DNA of 64,000 bases from an uncultured Desulfovibrio sp. (GTDB lineage Bacteria; Desulfobacterota; Desulfovibrionia; Desulfovibrionales; Desulfovibrionaceae): assembly GCA_913060505.1 (NCBI GenBank), contig CAJXRQ010000014.1, positions 1 to 64,000 of the forward strand. Direction: 5' to 3'. The position numbers were made by a program, and so were the translations under genes. Positions 51,800 through 60,745 of the stretch are shown piece by piece (positions within the stretch are counted from its first letter, which is position 1; each line of letters opens with the position of its first letter). Below the pieces are notes generated by a model. The model had not been told where the DNA came from and searched no databases. It worked only from the letters and a program-made list of their open reading frames with translations.

Positions 51800-53446
51800 T
51801 TATCCTGCCGGGGCAAAGGCCTGACTGACAATGGCTTTTGCCTCGGCTTGTATTTTTTCGAGATGTTGCCTGCCCTTGAAGCTCTCCGCATAGATTTTGT
51901 AAATGGCTTCGGTGCCGGAAGGACGCGCCGCAAACCAGCCGTTTTCGGTGGTTACCTTGAGACCTCCGATAGGGGCGTTGTTGCCCGGCGCGTTGGTCAA
52001 TATGTCCTTGATGGGATTTCCGGCGAGTTGGTCTGCCGTGATCATGGCTGGAGTGAGTGAGGCGAATGCCGCTTTTTGCTCGGGGGTAGCCGGGGCATCC
52101 ATTCGTTCATAGACAGGAGAACCGTGCCGCTCTTCGAGTGCCGCGTAAAGCTCCCCGGGATCGCGGCCTGTTTGGGCCGTAATTTCTGCAGCCAGCAGGT
52201 CCATGATGATGCCGTCCTTGTCCGTGGTCCAGACAGAACCGTCCTTGCGCACGAAGCTCGCTCCGGCAGATTCCTCGCCGCCGAAAGCGCATGTCCCCTC
52301 GGAAAGTCCCTGAACAAACCATTTGAAGCCGACCGGCACTTCATGCACCTTTCGTCCGAGACCCTCGGCCACCCTGTCGATCATTGAGCTGGACACCAGG
52401 GTTTTGCCGATAGCCGTGTTTTTGTCCCAGCCCGAGCGGCTGCGGTACAGATAGTCCACGGCTACGGACAAATAGTGGTTGGGGTTGAGCAAACCCGAGC
52501 TGCGGGTCACGATGCCGTGGCGGTCGTAGTCCGGGTCGTTGCCAAAAGCGATGTCGAAATCGTCCTTGAGCCGGATCAGGGAAGCCATGGCATAGGGCGA
52601 TGAGCAATCCATGCGGATTTTTCCGTCCTTGTCCACGCTCATGAAGGAAAAAGCCGGATCAACCCGGTCATTGGTCACGGTAAGGTTCAGACGGTATATT
52701 TCGGCAATGGGCGCCCAGAAATCGATTCCTGCGCCACCCAGCGGGTCCACGCCGATTTTCAGCCCATGGGCTGAAATGGCCGGCATGTCCAGTACGTTTT
52801 TCAAGTCATAAACATAGGGCAGCACGAAATCATGCTCTTTTACGCAGTCGGCCATGAGCGCACGGGGGTAGGGTATGCGTTTTATGGAGTCGAGCCCCAA
52901 AGCCAGCAATTGGTTGGCCCGATCCTGAATAGCCTTCGTGGTCTTGGCGTCAGCCGGTCCTCCGTGGGGAGGATTGTACTTGAAGCCGCCGTCCCGTGGC
53001 GGGTTGTGCGATGGCGTAATGACAACGCCGTCCGCCTGTGAAGCATTGTTCCTGTTCCATGTCAGGATGGCATGGGAAACCACCGGGGTGGGAGTATAGC
53101 CCATTCCTTCCTGTATGCGGGTTTCCACGCCATTGGCTGCCAGCACCTCAAGCGCCGTGCTCAGGGCCGGTTCGGAAAGGGCGTGGGTGTCCTTGCCCAT
53201 GAACAGGGGACCGTCGATGCCCCGACTTGCGCGATATTCACATATGGCCTGTGTCGTGGCCACGATATGGGCTTCATTGAAGCTGCCGTCAAGGGAACAG
53301 CCCCGGTGTCCGGATGTTCCGAAGCTGACCTGCTGTGCCGGATCCTCCGCATCGGGCGCATTCAGGTAGTAGGCGGAAACGAGCCGGGGAATATCGGTAA
53401 GCAGCGATTGCGGAGCCGGTTTTCCGGCCAGTTCGTGCAGGGCCAT
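51800..53446 (-). CDS. pgm: Phosphoglucomutase (alpha-D-glucose-specific)
   Basis: A 548-residue hexose phosphomutase: [10 protein letters not shown], the phosphoserine loop [27 protein letters not shown], the metal loop [29 protein letters not shown] and the phosphate-binding [15 protein letters not shown]. It interconverts glucose-1- and glucose-6-phosphate. The start at 53446 follows GGAGG at six bases; the open frame to 53632 belongs to the peptidase gene. Confidence 0.95.
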   Translation of the reverse strand: MALHELAGKPAPQSLLTDIPRLVSAYYLNAPDAEDPAQQVSFGTSGHRGCSLDGSFNEAHIVATTQAICEYRASRGIDGPLFMGKDTHALSEPALSTALEVLAANGVETRIQEGMGYTPTPVVSHAILTWNRNNASQADGVVITPSHNPPRDGGFKYNPPHGGPADAKTTKAIQDRANQLLALGLDSIKRIPYPRALMADCVKEHDFVLPYVYDLKNVLDMPAISAHGLKIGVDPLGGAGIDFWAPIAEIYRLNLTVTNDRVDPAFSFMSVDKDGKIRMDCSSPYAMASLIRLKDDFDIAFGNDPDYDRHGIVTRSSGLLNPNHYLSVAVDYLYRSRSGWDKNTAIGKTLVSSSMIDRVAEGLGRKVHEVPVGFKWFVQGLSEGTCAFGGEESAGASFVRKDGSVWTTDKDGIIMDLLAAEITAQTGRDPGELYAALEERHGSPVYERMDAPATPEQKAAFASLTPAMITADQLAGNPIKDILTNAPGNNAPIGGLKVTTENGWFAARPSGTEAIYKIYAESFKGRQHLEKIQAEAKAIVSQAFAPAG

Positions 53447-53556
53447 GTGGTGCCTCCGGAAAAAGTGTGATGCGGAATCTGTGTCGTACCGGGCAGAGTA
53501 TGGCGTAAACCGCTGGTCACGACAAGGGAACGTGGATGATAATAAGCCACTTTCGG

Positions 53557-54792
53557 TTATTTCATGGAATTCAGGCGCTGGATACGTTGCAGTACGGGCG
53601 GATGTCCGTATCCCAGCCATACCGTCAACCAATGGGGGGTCAGATTGGAAAGGCTGTCCGTGGACAGGCGCTTCAAGGCCCGAACAAGCGCGGCCGGATT
53701 CCCTGTGGTTTTCGCGGAAAAGGCGTCCGCCTGGAATTCATGGCGACGGCTCATGGCACTGGTCGCAAGCGAAAGGCAAAAGGATAGTGGCGTGTAGAGT
53801 AAAACGAGAAAAACGAGCCCTGCATAGAGGCTCACGTGTTGCATGTTGAAGGCGTCGAACAGGGCCGGGTTGTTCAGGAAAAGGCTCATGAAATAGAAGA
53901 TGATTCCTGTCTGGAGCACAGAAACCAGCAGTCGTTTTTTGATGTGCCCGAGGCGTGCGTGCCCCATTTCATGAGCCAGCACAGCCACGATTTCATCCGT
54001 ACTGTGCCGCTCCATGAGCGTGTCGAACAGGGCAATGCGCTTGGTGTGCCCGAATCCGGTAAAGAAAGCATTGGCCTTGGTGGAACGTTTTGATCCGTCC
54101 ATGACAAAGATTCCGCTCAACGCATAATTCTGTCCATGGGTGTATTCTTCGATGGCCTCGCGCAGTTCGCCGGATTCCAGCGGCGTGAATTTATTGAAGA
54201 GTGGCAAGAGCCATTGGGGAGCGATGTAGGAGAGGAGCAGTGAAAAAGCCACGGCAAAACCCCAGCACCACAGCCATGCGTAGGAGCCTGTGGCTTGCAG
54301 GAACCAGAGAACGACCGCCAGCAGGACTCCGCCGATTACCGCGCCGAGTATTAGCCCCTTGATTTTATCGGCAACAAAGGTTCCTACTGTTGTCTTGTTG
54401 AAGCCAAAACGTTTTTCCAGAATAAATATATGATATATATCCGAAGGCAGACCGACAATGGAGGATAGGAGTACCAGTGCGCCGCAGTAGAGAAGGCCTG
54501 TGGCGATCGGTCCCAATCCTGCGGAGCGGACCAGAATGTCAAGCCCGTTGAAGCCGTTCAGGGCGATGAACGCCAGAAGCAGGATCAGGGAAATTGTGTC
54601 GGCGATGTTCTGGAAGCGCATGTTGGCTCGGGCATATTCCTGGGAACGGGCATATTGCGCCGCGTCCGTTACATCCGCGAATTCAGGCGGAAGCTCTGGC
54701 GAAAGAGCCTCGGTATTGAGTCGGCGGGCTATCAGGTTTAACAGGTATACACCGATGAGGGATGCGATAATTATAGCGAGGAAGAGGTTCAT
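53557..54792 (-). CDS. Ste24-like M48 metallopeptidase
   Basis: A 411-residue membrane protease. Four to six hydrophobic helices precede and follow the zinc motif [15 protein letters not shown]; the third zinc ligand is in [31 protein letters not shown] is the conserved active-site segment. It resembles CAAX-prenyl-protease-type M48 enzymes that handle membrane protein quality. It is upstream of pgm in the same direction, 110 bp apart, and divergent from the Mut7-C gene. Confidence 0.93.
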   Translation of the reverse strand: MNLFLAIIIASLIGVYLLNLIARRLNTEALSPELPPEFADVTDAAQYARSQEYARANMRFQNIADTISLILLLAFIALNGFNGLDILVRSAGLGPIATGLLYCGALVLLSSIVGLPSDIYHIFILEKRFGFNKTTVGTFVADKIKGLILGAVIGGVLLAVVLWFLQATGSYAWLWCWGFAVAFSLLLSYIAPQWLLPLFNKFTPLESGELREAIEEYTHGQNYALSGIFVMDGSKRSTKANAFFTGFGHTKRIALFDTLMERHSTDEIVAVLAHEMGHARLGHIKKRLLVSVLQTGIIFYFMSLFLNNPALFDAFNMQHVSLYAGLVFLVLLYTPLSFCLSLATSAMSRRHEFQADAFSAKTTGNPAALVRALKRLSTDSLSNLTPHWLTVWLGYGHPPVLQRIQRLNSMK

Positions 54793-54797
54793 GGCAT

Positions 54798-55568
54798 ATG
54801 TCCGGTGATGATGGTTGTGCCCGTCTGTTGTTTTGCGGCGAACTGGCCGGGCTGCTCAGATGTGGGCATGCTGACGGATGCATACGCTATCCGCTGACCC
54901 GCCGTGCGTCAATCAAGGACGTTGTGGAAGCGCTGGGTGTTCCGCATACCGAGATTTACGGGATTCTTGCGGATGATACGCCGTGCGGTTTCGATATGTT
55001 GCTGCAACCTGGACAGGAGGCATCGTTGCTTCCTGCGGATATGGCACAACCCTGGCCTGTTGACGTGACCCGTTCCACGCTTTTGCGTCCAGTCCCCTTG
55101 TCCGTATTGCGTTTTGTGGTGGATGAAAACGTGGCCCGATTGGCCATGCTTTTGCGTGCTATGGGTTTTGATGCGGCCTATGATCGCAATTGGGACGATG
55201 CGTATATTGCCAATTTGGCCGCAGAGGAAGATCGTTTTGTTCTTTCGGCAGATCGGGCGCTGCTCAAACGGTCAGGTATCGTTTGGGGGCGTCTGGTGCG
55301 TAGTCGAAATCCGGATGGTCAGCTGGCCGAGGTTGCAAGGCTTTTGGACATCAAACGTGCCCCGGCAATGTTTCGGCGTTGCCTACGGTGCAATGTGGCG
55401 ACGGAATCAGTTGAAAAAAATGAAATTATAGATTTTTTGGAGCCGAAAACAATACGCTATCACAATACGTTTCGCCGTTGTCCGAAGTGTGGGCGCGTGT
55501 ATTGGCCGGGTTCGCATCAGCAATATTTTTCGCGCCGAATTGAGGCGTTGGGAATTACATCACGGTGA
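54798..55568 (+). CDS. Mut7-C RNase domain protein with ubiquitin-like N-terminus
   Basis: A 256-residue protein. Residues about 10-85 match the Mut7-C ubiquitin-like domain (RYPLTRRASIKDVVEALGVPHTEI), and about 105-250 the Mut7-C PIN-type domain: FVVDENVARLAMLLRAMGFDAAYD, FVLSADRALLKRSG, then a zinc ribbon (CLRCN...CPKCGRVYWPGSH). The acidic residues DE, D and D fit a PIN nuclease. Predicted RNase; target unknown. Confidence 0.88.
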   Translation: MSGDDGCARLLFCGELAGLLRCGHADGCIRYPLTRRASIKDVVEALGVPHTEIYGILADDTPCGFDMLLQPGQEASLLPADMAQPWPVDVTRSTLLRPVPLSVLRFVVDENVARLAMLLRAMGFDAAYDRNWDDAYIANLAAEEDRFVLSADRALLKRSGIVWGRLVRSRNPDGQLAEVARLLDIKRAPAMFRRCLRCNVATESVEKNEIIDFLEPKTIRYHNTFRRCPKCGRVYWPGSHQQYFSRRIEALGITSR

Positions 55569-55667
55569 AAATCTTGTGATCCGAAACCCTTGTGGTTTGC
55601 ATTCTTGATAAAAGAAGAATACTTGGGTACGTTATAAATAGTTCTCTGCGAATAGGGGTGGGAATTA

Positions 55668-56516
55668 ATGAGTGTGAATGCCAAATCCATTCGGGAAGAC
55701 ATAGCGCGGGCACGCGCCTATGCTGCCAAAAATGATTATCTCAAAACGCTTGCATGTCTTGCGCGCGCGGTGAACGGCGTTACCGGCAGCAAGGTCTTTG
55801 GCCGTGAGAAATTTGAGGTCCAGGCTCTTTTGGAAGAGGCCATCAAGGATCTCAACGGCATGAAGATGATTCGTAAGCTGTTTCCCAACGGCCTTTCATA
55901 TGTGCGGGGGAAGGAAAAGGTTTTCTACCAAACGCTCAGGCGGTTGCACGACAAACTCAAGGAAGCTATCGAAAAATCGAGAATAGCCCGGCAGCGCAAA
56001 CGGTTGAGCGTTCTGGACGACAATCTTATCAAGGCACAGGATCTCATCCGCAACGGCGATGCTATTGAAGCCCGCAAGATATTCCGCAAGGCGTCGGAGT
56101 ATTACACGGACATTGACGGTCTTGATTCCGATATCGGAACGCGGTTGCTTATGGGCGGTATGCCGGGCGAGGCCGTGGAATATCTCAAGCGCGGCCTGGA
56201 TCGCAATGGCGGTGACCAGCGTGCGCACAGCGGACTGATTGCCGCATTTGAGGCTTTGGGCGAGATGGATAAGGCTGCGGACGCGGTCAAGGAAGCGATG
56301 CGTCGGCTGGGCGGATCCGAAAGCCTGATGCTCAAGTTGGCCAAGATCAGTTTTGCCAGACGGGACTGGGTCGAGGCGCATCGGCAGGCAAGCGGTGTGC
56401 TGGAGCGCAACCCTCTCAATGCGGACGCCAAAAAAATCGCCAAGCGCGTGGAACCGAAGATTTTCAGTGCCACCGATAAAAAATCCAAGGGCGGCCCGAT
56501 CAAGCTTGATTTGTAG
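55668..56516 (+). CDS. TPR-repeat protein
   Basis: A 282-residue cytoplasmic protein with helical repeats: LIKAQDLIRNGDAIEARKIFRKASEYY, LMGGMPGEAVEYLKRGLD, GLIAAFEALGEMDKAADAVKEAMRRLG, AKISFARRDWVEAHRQASGVLERNPL. The N-terminal 100 residues are helical without TPR character. No catalytic motif. It has its own strong terminator. Probably a scaffold; partner unknown. Confidence 0.82.
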   Translation: MSVNAKSIREDIARARAYAAKNDYLKTLACLARAVNGVTGSKVFGREKFEVQALLEEAIKDLNGMKMIRKLFPNGLSYVRGKEKVFYQTLRRLHDKLKEAIEKSRIARQRKRLSVLDDNLIKAQDLIRNGDAIEARKIFRKASEYYTDIDGLDSDIGTRLLMGGMPGEAVEYLKRGLDRNGGDQRAHSGLIAAFEALGEMDKAADAVKEAMRRLGGSESLMLKLAKISFARRDWVEAHRQASGVLERNPLNADAKKIAKRVEPKIFSATDKKSKGGPIKLDL

Positions 56517-56538
56517 TTTTTTTAGCCCGAAATATAGA

Positions 56539-56574
56539 AAGGCCCGCGTTCCTTACGGTTCGCGGGCCTTTTTT
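56539..56574 (+). terminator. Intrinsic terminator after the TPR gene
   Basis: AAGGCCCGCG and CGCGGGCCTT form a 10-bp stem with a 12-base loop, then TTTT. Confidence 0.92.
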
Positions 56575-56745
56575 CCGACCGGGTCGCAACACCACCAGAC
56601 AATGTGCCGGGACCATCCCGGCATTTAGTTTCTTCCCATGACAGGAAGCCGGTCAGAAATATCAATTCTTGTGTCAATGATCTTTGGCTGTCCGGGAGCT
56701 GTTCCCCCGTGCCGTGAATATCTTTTTGTCCATTCCAACTAAGAT

Positions 56746-56794
56746 GTCCAATATCTTTTTACATCATGATCAATATGTATTATGTATTGATCAT
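56746..56794 (+). promoter_or_regulatory. Operator region of LysR paralogue 1
   Basis: A 10-bp perfect inverted repeat ATGATCAATA / TATTGATCAT (56766-56794) overlaps the start codon. Upstream lies the shared motif GTCCAATATCTTTTTA (56746-56761), and AATATCTTTTT occurs twice, 33 bp apart (56717 and 56750). Confidence 0.55.
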
Positions 56795-57692
56795 GGAGCT
56801 GAGACATTTACGATATTTTATTGCCGTGGCCGAGGAACTGCACTTCGGAAGAGCGGCCAAACGGCTGCATATTGCGCAACCTCCCCTGAGCCAGCAGATA
56901 CGTCAGCTGGAAGAGGAAATGGAAGTCCAGCTGTTTGCGCGCACCAGCCGAAGCGTGAAGCTGACTCCCGAGGGGGAGCTCTTCCTGGTGGAAACGCGGC
57001 GATTGCTGGCAGGCCTTGAACGGGCTGTGGACAAGGCTCGTGATATGGCATTGGGCAAGCAGGGCAGTCTTGCTGTAGGCTTTATGGGGCCGGCAGCCCT
57101 GAGTCTGCTGCCGGAAGCGTTGCGCGTATTCCGGCGCGATAACCCGGATGTCCGTCTGGATTTGAATACGGCGGCGAGTCGCGATCAATTGAGCATGCTG
57201 CGAACAGGGCGAATGGATGTGGCCTTTGTGCATGCCCGGGAGAGCGATGTAGAGGAATTCCCTTCCCGGCTTTTTCTGCGGGAGTCATATGTGCTGGCCG
57301 TCCCGGCGGGGCACAGACTGGCCAACTACGCAACTGTCAGCATTGACGAGTTGCAGGGGGAACCCATGATCTTCTATCCACGCCATTTGATGCCGCATTT
57401 GTTCGATAACTTTATTGGCTGTTTCAACCGTGCCGGGTTCAGTCCCAACATCGTGCAGGAATCCAACTCGGAACAAAGTACAATCGCGTTGGTCTCTGCC
57501 GGGTTGGGCTGTTCGATGGTGCCGGAATCTTCTCGGCAGGGGCACGGACAGGGCGTGAATTATATCCCGGTACGCGAACCTCTGCCGCCGTGGGAAATCA
57601 CCATGGTCTGGAATCCGGAAAACGAAGGGCCGTTGCTGGATCGTTTTTTTGAGGTTGTAGAGCGATTTCGTCGCACCGATTCAAGACAGTAA
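56793..57692 (+). CDS. LysR family regulator, paralogue 1
   Basis: A 299-residue LysR regulator of the CatM/BenM subtype. ELRHLRYFIAVAEELHFGRAAKRLHIAQPPLSQQIRQLE is the winged-helix DNA-binding domain, followed by a linker helix and a periplasmic-binding-like effector domain (about 90-295). It shares its first 60 residues almost exactly with two neighbours at 58110 and 59789. The start at 56793 is chosen by alignment with them. Target and effector unknown. Confidence 0.9.
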   Translation: MELRHLRYFIAVAEELHFGRAAKRLHIAQPPLSQQIRQLEEEMEVQLFARTSRSVKLTPEGELFLVETRRLLAGLERAVDKARDMALGKQGSLAVGFMGPAALSLLPEALRVFRRDNPDVRLDLNTAASRDQLSMLRTGRMDVAFVHARESDVEEFPSRLFLRESYVLAVPAGHRLANYATVSIDELQGEPMIFYPRHLMPHLFDNFIGCFNRAGFSPNIVQESNSEQSTIALVSAGLGCSMVPESSRQGHGQGVNYIPVREPLPPWEITMVWNPENEGPLLDRFFEVVERFRRTDSRQ

Positions 57693-57720
57693 TAATGGTC
57701 ACGGGCAGTGGTTGTTCCGG

Positions 57721-57996
57721 TTAGTTGTTGCGAGCCGCACAATTTGTAATGGCTTGTGGTTTTGCCCCATTTCTTGAAATGGATATTCCCTGCCTATTCT
57801 GGGTCAGACCTTCGTGCGGCACATCAACACAGGCCATGCGTAGAAAAGGCAACGCACAGAGAAATAGCAGGGGCAATGCCAGAATAATGCGTCCGTATAT
57901 CGAAGGTGACGATTGATTGTATCCGGAGTGGTCTGCTCTGGCATTGTCCGATATTTCCCGGCGGATTTTCCGTTCCATATTGTATAGGTCGTTCAT
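57721..57996 (-). CDS. Small single-pass membrane protein (copy A)
   Basis: A 91-residue protein: an N-terminal charged helix (NDLYNMERKIRREISDNA), a transmembrane segment (IYGRIILALPLLFLCALPFL) and a short polar tail. AAGGGG precedes the ATG at 57996; the frame is open to 58041. The N-terminal half resembles the small protein at 59114 (IYELEHDMCREIRESA), so both likely belong to one unnamed family. It is divergent from LysR paralogue 2, so it is its probable target. Confidence 0.65.
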   Translation of the reverse strand: MNDLYNMERKIRREISDNARADHSGYNQSSPSIYGRIILALPLLFLCALPFLRMACVDVPHEGLTQNRQGISISRNGAKPQAITNCAARNN

Positions 57997-58063
57997 GGTT
58001 ACCCCTTGGCGTTGTGCGTTTGCTTTTGTTTTTGCCGCCAAGTATGACCTGAATAAACGATAT

Positions 58064-58081
58064 GTCTAATACCTCTTTTTT
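58064..58081 (+). promoter_or_regulatory. Shared motif between small membrane gene and LysR 2
   Basis: GTCTAATACCTCTTTTTT lies in the 113-bp divergent intergenic region. It matches motifs upstream of the other two LysR genes and near the second small membrane gene (see 56746, 59357, 59746). Confidence 0.5.
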
Positions 58082-58109
58082 GATATATTGATACGGAGAA
58101 AATATCATT

Positions 58110-59012
58110 ATGGAGCTGAGACAGCTGCGATATTTCCTTGCTGTGGCCGAGGAACTGCACTTCGGAAGGGCTGCCTTGCGGTTGCACATGGCACAACCTC
58201 CGTTGAGCAAGCAGATCAAGAATCTGGAAGAAGAGCTGGATGTTGTGCTTTTTGACCGGACCAACCGGAAAGTTCGACTGACCCCGGAGGGGCGAAAGCT
58301 TGTTGATGTGGCCCGGACAACGCTGAAGACGCTGACTTGCGGCCTTGAACAGGTGCAGCGCATGTCTCGTGGCGAGATCGGCCGATTGACAATAGGTTTT
58401 ATCAATACGGCAACGCAGACCTCATTTCCTCACGCCGTTGCGGAATTCCGCCGCCGATATCCGGGAATAGCGCTCGACCTTCGTGAAATGAATTCCCATA
58501 TTCAGCGGGATGCCGTGCGCGATGAGCAGCTGGATGCAGGGCTGGCCCTGATGTGTTCCCATGTCGACATGTCGGGTTTTGAATTCATGATTTTCATGCG
58601 GGACAACTACCTGTTGGCAGTCCATGAGGATCATCCGCTTGCCAACCGGGAAATGGCATGTGACCTCGATTTGCACGGGGAATCGCTGATTATGTTCCCG
58701 CGTGTCTATGATCCCGTTTCCTATGACAAAACCATGAGCCGATTCCGTGAACATGGGGTGGAACCCAACGTGGTGCAGGAGGCCGGGACTATCCAGACGA
58801 AATTGTCGCTGGTGGCGACCGGCATGGGAGTCGGGTTTGTTCCCAGCCGCACAGAGCGGGGCTTGCCGCAGGGAGTCCGGCTTGTTCCCTATGACCATGG
58901 AACCGTTTCGGGTATCACGAATCTCAAGCTCATTTGGCGTGCCGGGCATGTTTCTTCGGCCTTGCAATGCTTTATCGACGTGATGCGCAAATATGCCGAA
59001 ACAGACTGTTAG
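58110..59012 (+). CDS. LysR family regulator, paralogue 2
   Basis: A 300-residue LysR regulator, ELRQLRYFLAVAEELHFGRAALRLHMAQPPLSKQIKNLE at the N-terminus, and an effector domain ending in a conserved GMGVGFVPS block. It is a close relative of the genes at 56793 and 59789. It is transcribed away from the small membrane protein gene at 57721 and is followed by a strong bidirectional terminator. Confidence 0.9.
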   Translation: MELRQLRYFLAVAEELHFGRAALRLHMAQPPLSKQIKNLEEELDVVLFDRTNRKVRLTPEGRKLVDVARTTLKTLTCGLEQVQRMSRGEIGRLTIGFINTATQTSFPHAVAEFRRRYPGIALDLREMNSHIQRDAVRDEQLDAGLALMCSHVDMSGFEFMIFMRDNYLLAVHEDHPLANREMACDLDLHGESLIMFPRVYDPVSYDKTMSRFREHGVEPNVVQEAGTIQTKLSLVATGMGVGFVPSRTERGLPQGVRLVPYDHGTVSGITNLKLIWRAGHVSSALQCFIDVMRKYAETDC

Positions 59013-59034
59013 TATTTTATATGCACAATAAATG

Positions 59035-59066
59035 AAAAGGCCCGGGTCGAATGACCCGGGCCTTTT
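59035..59066. terminator. Bidirectional terminator
   Basis: AAAAGGCCCGGGTC and GACCCGGGCCTTTT form a 14-bp perfect stem with a GAAT loop, serving LysR 2 and the convergent small gene at 59114. Confidence 0.93.
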
Positions 59067-59113
59067 CGCGCATGTTTGGAACGAATCCGTTGGAAATTTG
59101 TGTTTATTCTTAC

Positions 59114-59284
59114 TTAGAGGCAGATGGGAATGAGCATTGCGAGTGCAGCCAAGCCAAGGGCCGCCCGAACAATTCCCCGAAGCTGAGAATCGTGCTTCGA
59201 TTCACCCATGCTCTCAAATCCTGCGGATTCGCGGATTTCCCTGCACATGTCGTGTTCGAGTTCGTAAATGCTGCTATATACCAT
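59114..59284 (-). CDS. Small single-pass membrane protein (copy B)
   Basis: A 56-residue protein with an N-terminal charged helix (YSSIYELEHDMCREIRESA) and a C-terminal transmembrane segment (GIVRAALGLAALAMLIPICL). The start at 59284 has AAGGAGG upstream; the open frame to 59335 lacks one. It is similar in layout to copy A at 57721. It is divergent from LysR paralogue 3 but separated by about 500 bp. Confidence 0.68.
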   Translation of the reverse strand: MVYSSIYELEHDMCREIRESAGFESMGESKHDSQLRGIVRAALGLAALAMLIPICL

Positions 59285-59788
59285 GGTGGCCTCCTTCGTT
59301 TCGGGAGTCTGTTGTGACCCGTTGCTTGACTCCACTATGGCCCTGTCAATATTTTAGTCCAATACTGTTTTTGTTGTATTCTGATATGAAAACTGTATCA
59401 CCCGCTCACTTTTTCATCACTTTTTCTGATTTTGTTATTCAGAAAAATAAAAATGTAGTGCTTTTATTGCATGCTGGCACATTTTGGATGTACCCTTGCT
59501 TTGCCTGAGTGTTTCGCAATTGCCCCGTCTTACAAGGAGAATTACGGAGCGCCTGACGGCAAGCATGTTTTTTGTCGGAAATGTTTGCTGGGTGATGATT
59601 ATCTTAGAGCCGCAAGTGTTTTTCGGCAAATTGCCCCTCGACATCACTCCGGTTGTGGTGCATGACTTCGTCCTGAAACAGGTGTCTTTTATCGGGATCT
59701 GAATCGGCTTTGGAAGCTTGTCGGGCACGGCGGGCAATAACGTATAATCAATACCTTTTTACGCAGCTTGTAAGACGAAATTGATATC
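59285..59788. other. Long divergent spacer before LysR paralogue 3
   Basis: No convincing gene. It contains two copies of the shared LysR-region motif, GTCCAATACTGTTTTT (59357-59372) and AATCAATACCTTTTTAC (59746-59762), near the two ends. A plus-strand stretch at 59565-59702 reads FFVGNVCWVMIILEPQVFFG and may be the remnant of a gene, but it lacks a good start. Confidence 0.4.
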
Positions 59789-60709
59789 ATGGAACTGAGA
59801 CAGCTAAGATATTTTATTGCCGTGGCTGAAGAAATGCATTTTGGTCGGGCTGCGGAGCGGTTACACATGGCCCAGCCTCCCCTGAGCCAGCAGATCAAGA
59901 AGCTTGAGGAAGATCTTGGTGTGCGCCTGTTGGACCGAAACCGGCGCAGGGTGGAGCTGACGCGCGAGGGCATCCAGTTCTTGAGTGTGGCCCGAAATAC
60001 TTTGGAAGTGCTGGATTCCGGTGCCGATCAGGTGCGCATGATGGCCCGCGGGGAAATCGGCAGGCTGCGGATAGGGTTTATCAGTTCGGCGGCACAATCC
60101 CATTTCCCGGACGCCATGGCCCAGTTCCGCAAGGAGCACCCCGGCATTGTGTTGAGCATTCGTGACGTCCATTCACCGGATGTAATCGACGCCGTGCGTG
60201 ACGGTATCCTTGATGCGGGTATCATTCAATCCCGGGCTGAGGAAGGGTATAACTCATTGGAATGGATGACCTTTCTTCTTGAGCCATATGTGCTGGCCGT
60301 ACGCGAGGATCATCCTTTGGCGCATAGTGGTCAGGTCGGTCCGAGAGACTTGCATCGGCAACCGTTGATCATGTTGCCGCGCGAGCATTATCCCACTACA
60401 TGGGAAACGTTGACCCACCTGTTTGAAACCGGCGGCATCAGACCCCGCATCGTTCAGGAAGTGGATCCGCATTTGACCCGGCTGGCCCTGGTTGCTGCCG
60501 GTATGGGAGTGAGCTTTGTCCCGGCGCGCATGGCGCGAGTCTGTCCCCGCAGTGTGCGGCTGATCCCCTTGAACTGGAAGGAACACAGGCTCATGAGCGA
60601 ATTGCGCCTTATCTGGCGCAAAAACGACATGGCCGCAGGGCTTGAAATGTTCATCAAGGTCATGCAGCGGTTCTGCCATAAGGGAGGAAGCTGCGCCATA
60701 GATAACTGA
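59789..60709 (+). CDS. LysR family regulator, paralogue 3
   Basis: A 306-residue LysR regulator, ELRQLRYFIAVAEEMHFGRAAERLHMAQPPLSQQIKKLE at the N-terminus, nearly the same as its two neighbours; the effector domain ends GMGVSFVPARMAR. It lies 36 bp before the stop of the convergent disulfide reductase gene. Effector unknown; CatM/BenM relatives bind small aromatic or dicarboxylic acids. Confidence 0.9.
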   Translation: MELRQLRYFIAVAEEMHFGRAAERLHMAQPPLSQQIKKLEEDLGVRLLDRNRRRVELTREGIQFLSVARNTLEVLDSGADQVRMMARGEIGRLRIGFISSAAQSHFPDAMAQFRKEHPGIVLSIRDVHSPDVIDAVRDGILDAGIIQSRAEEGYNSLEWMTFLLEPYVLAVREDHPLAHSGQVGPRDLHRQPLIMLPREHYPTTWETLTHLFETGGIRPRIVQEVDPHLTRLALVAAGMGVSFVPARMARVCPRSVRLIPLNWKEHRLMSELRLIWRKNDMAAGLEMFIKVMQRFCHKGGSCAIDN

Positions 60710-60745
60710 GTCCTGTTACGGCTCGCCCCTCCCTTATGGATAGCT

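Noticed and set aside
59484-59702. 72-codon plus-strand ORF in the spacer before LysR 3
   Set aside because: Hydrophobic stretch could be a gene remnant, but start, ribosome site and homologue are lacking.
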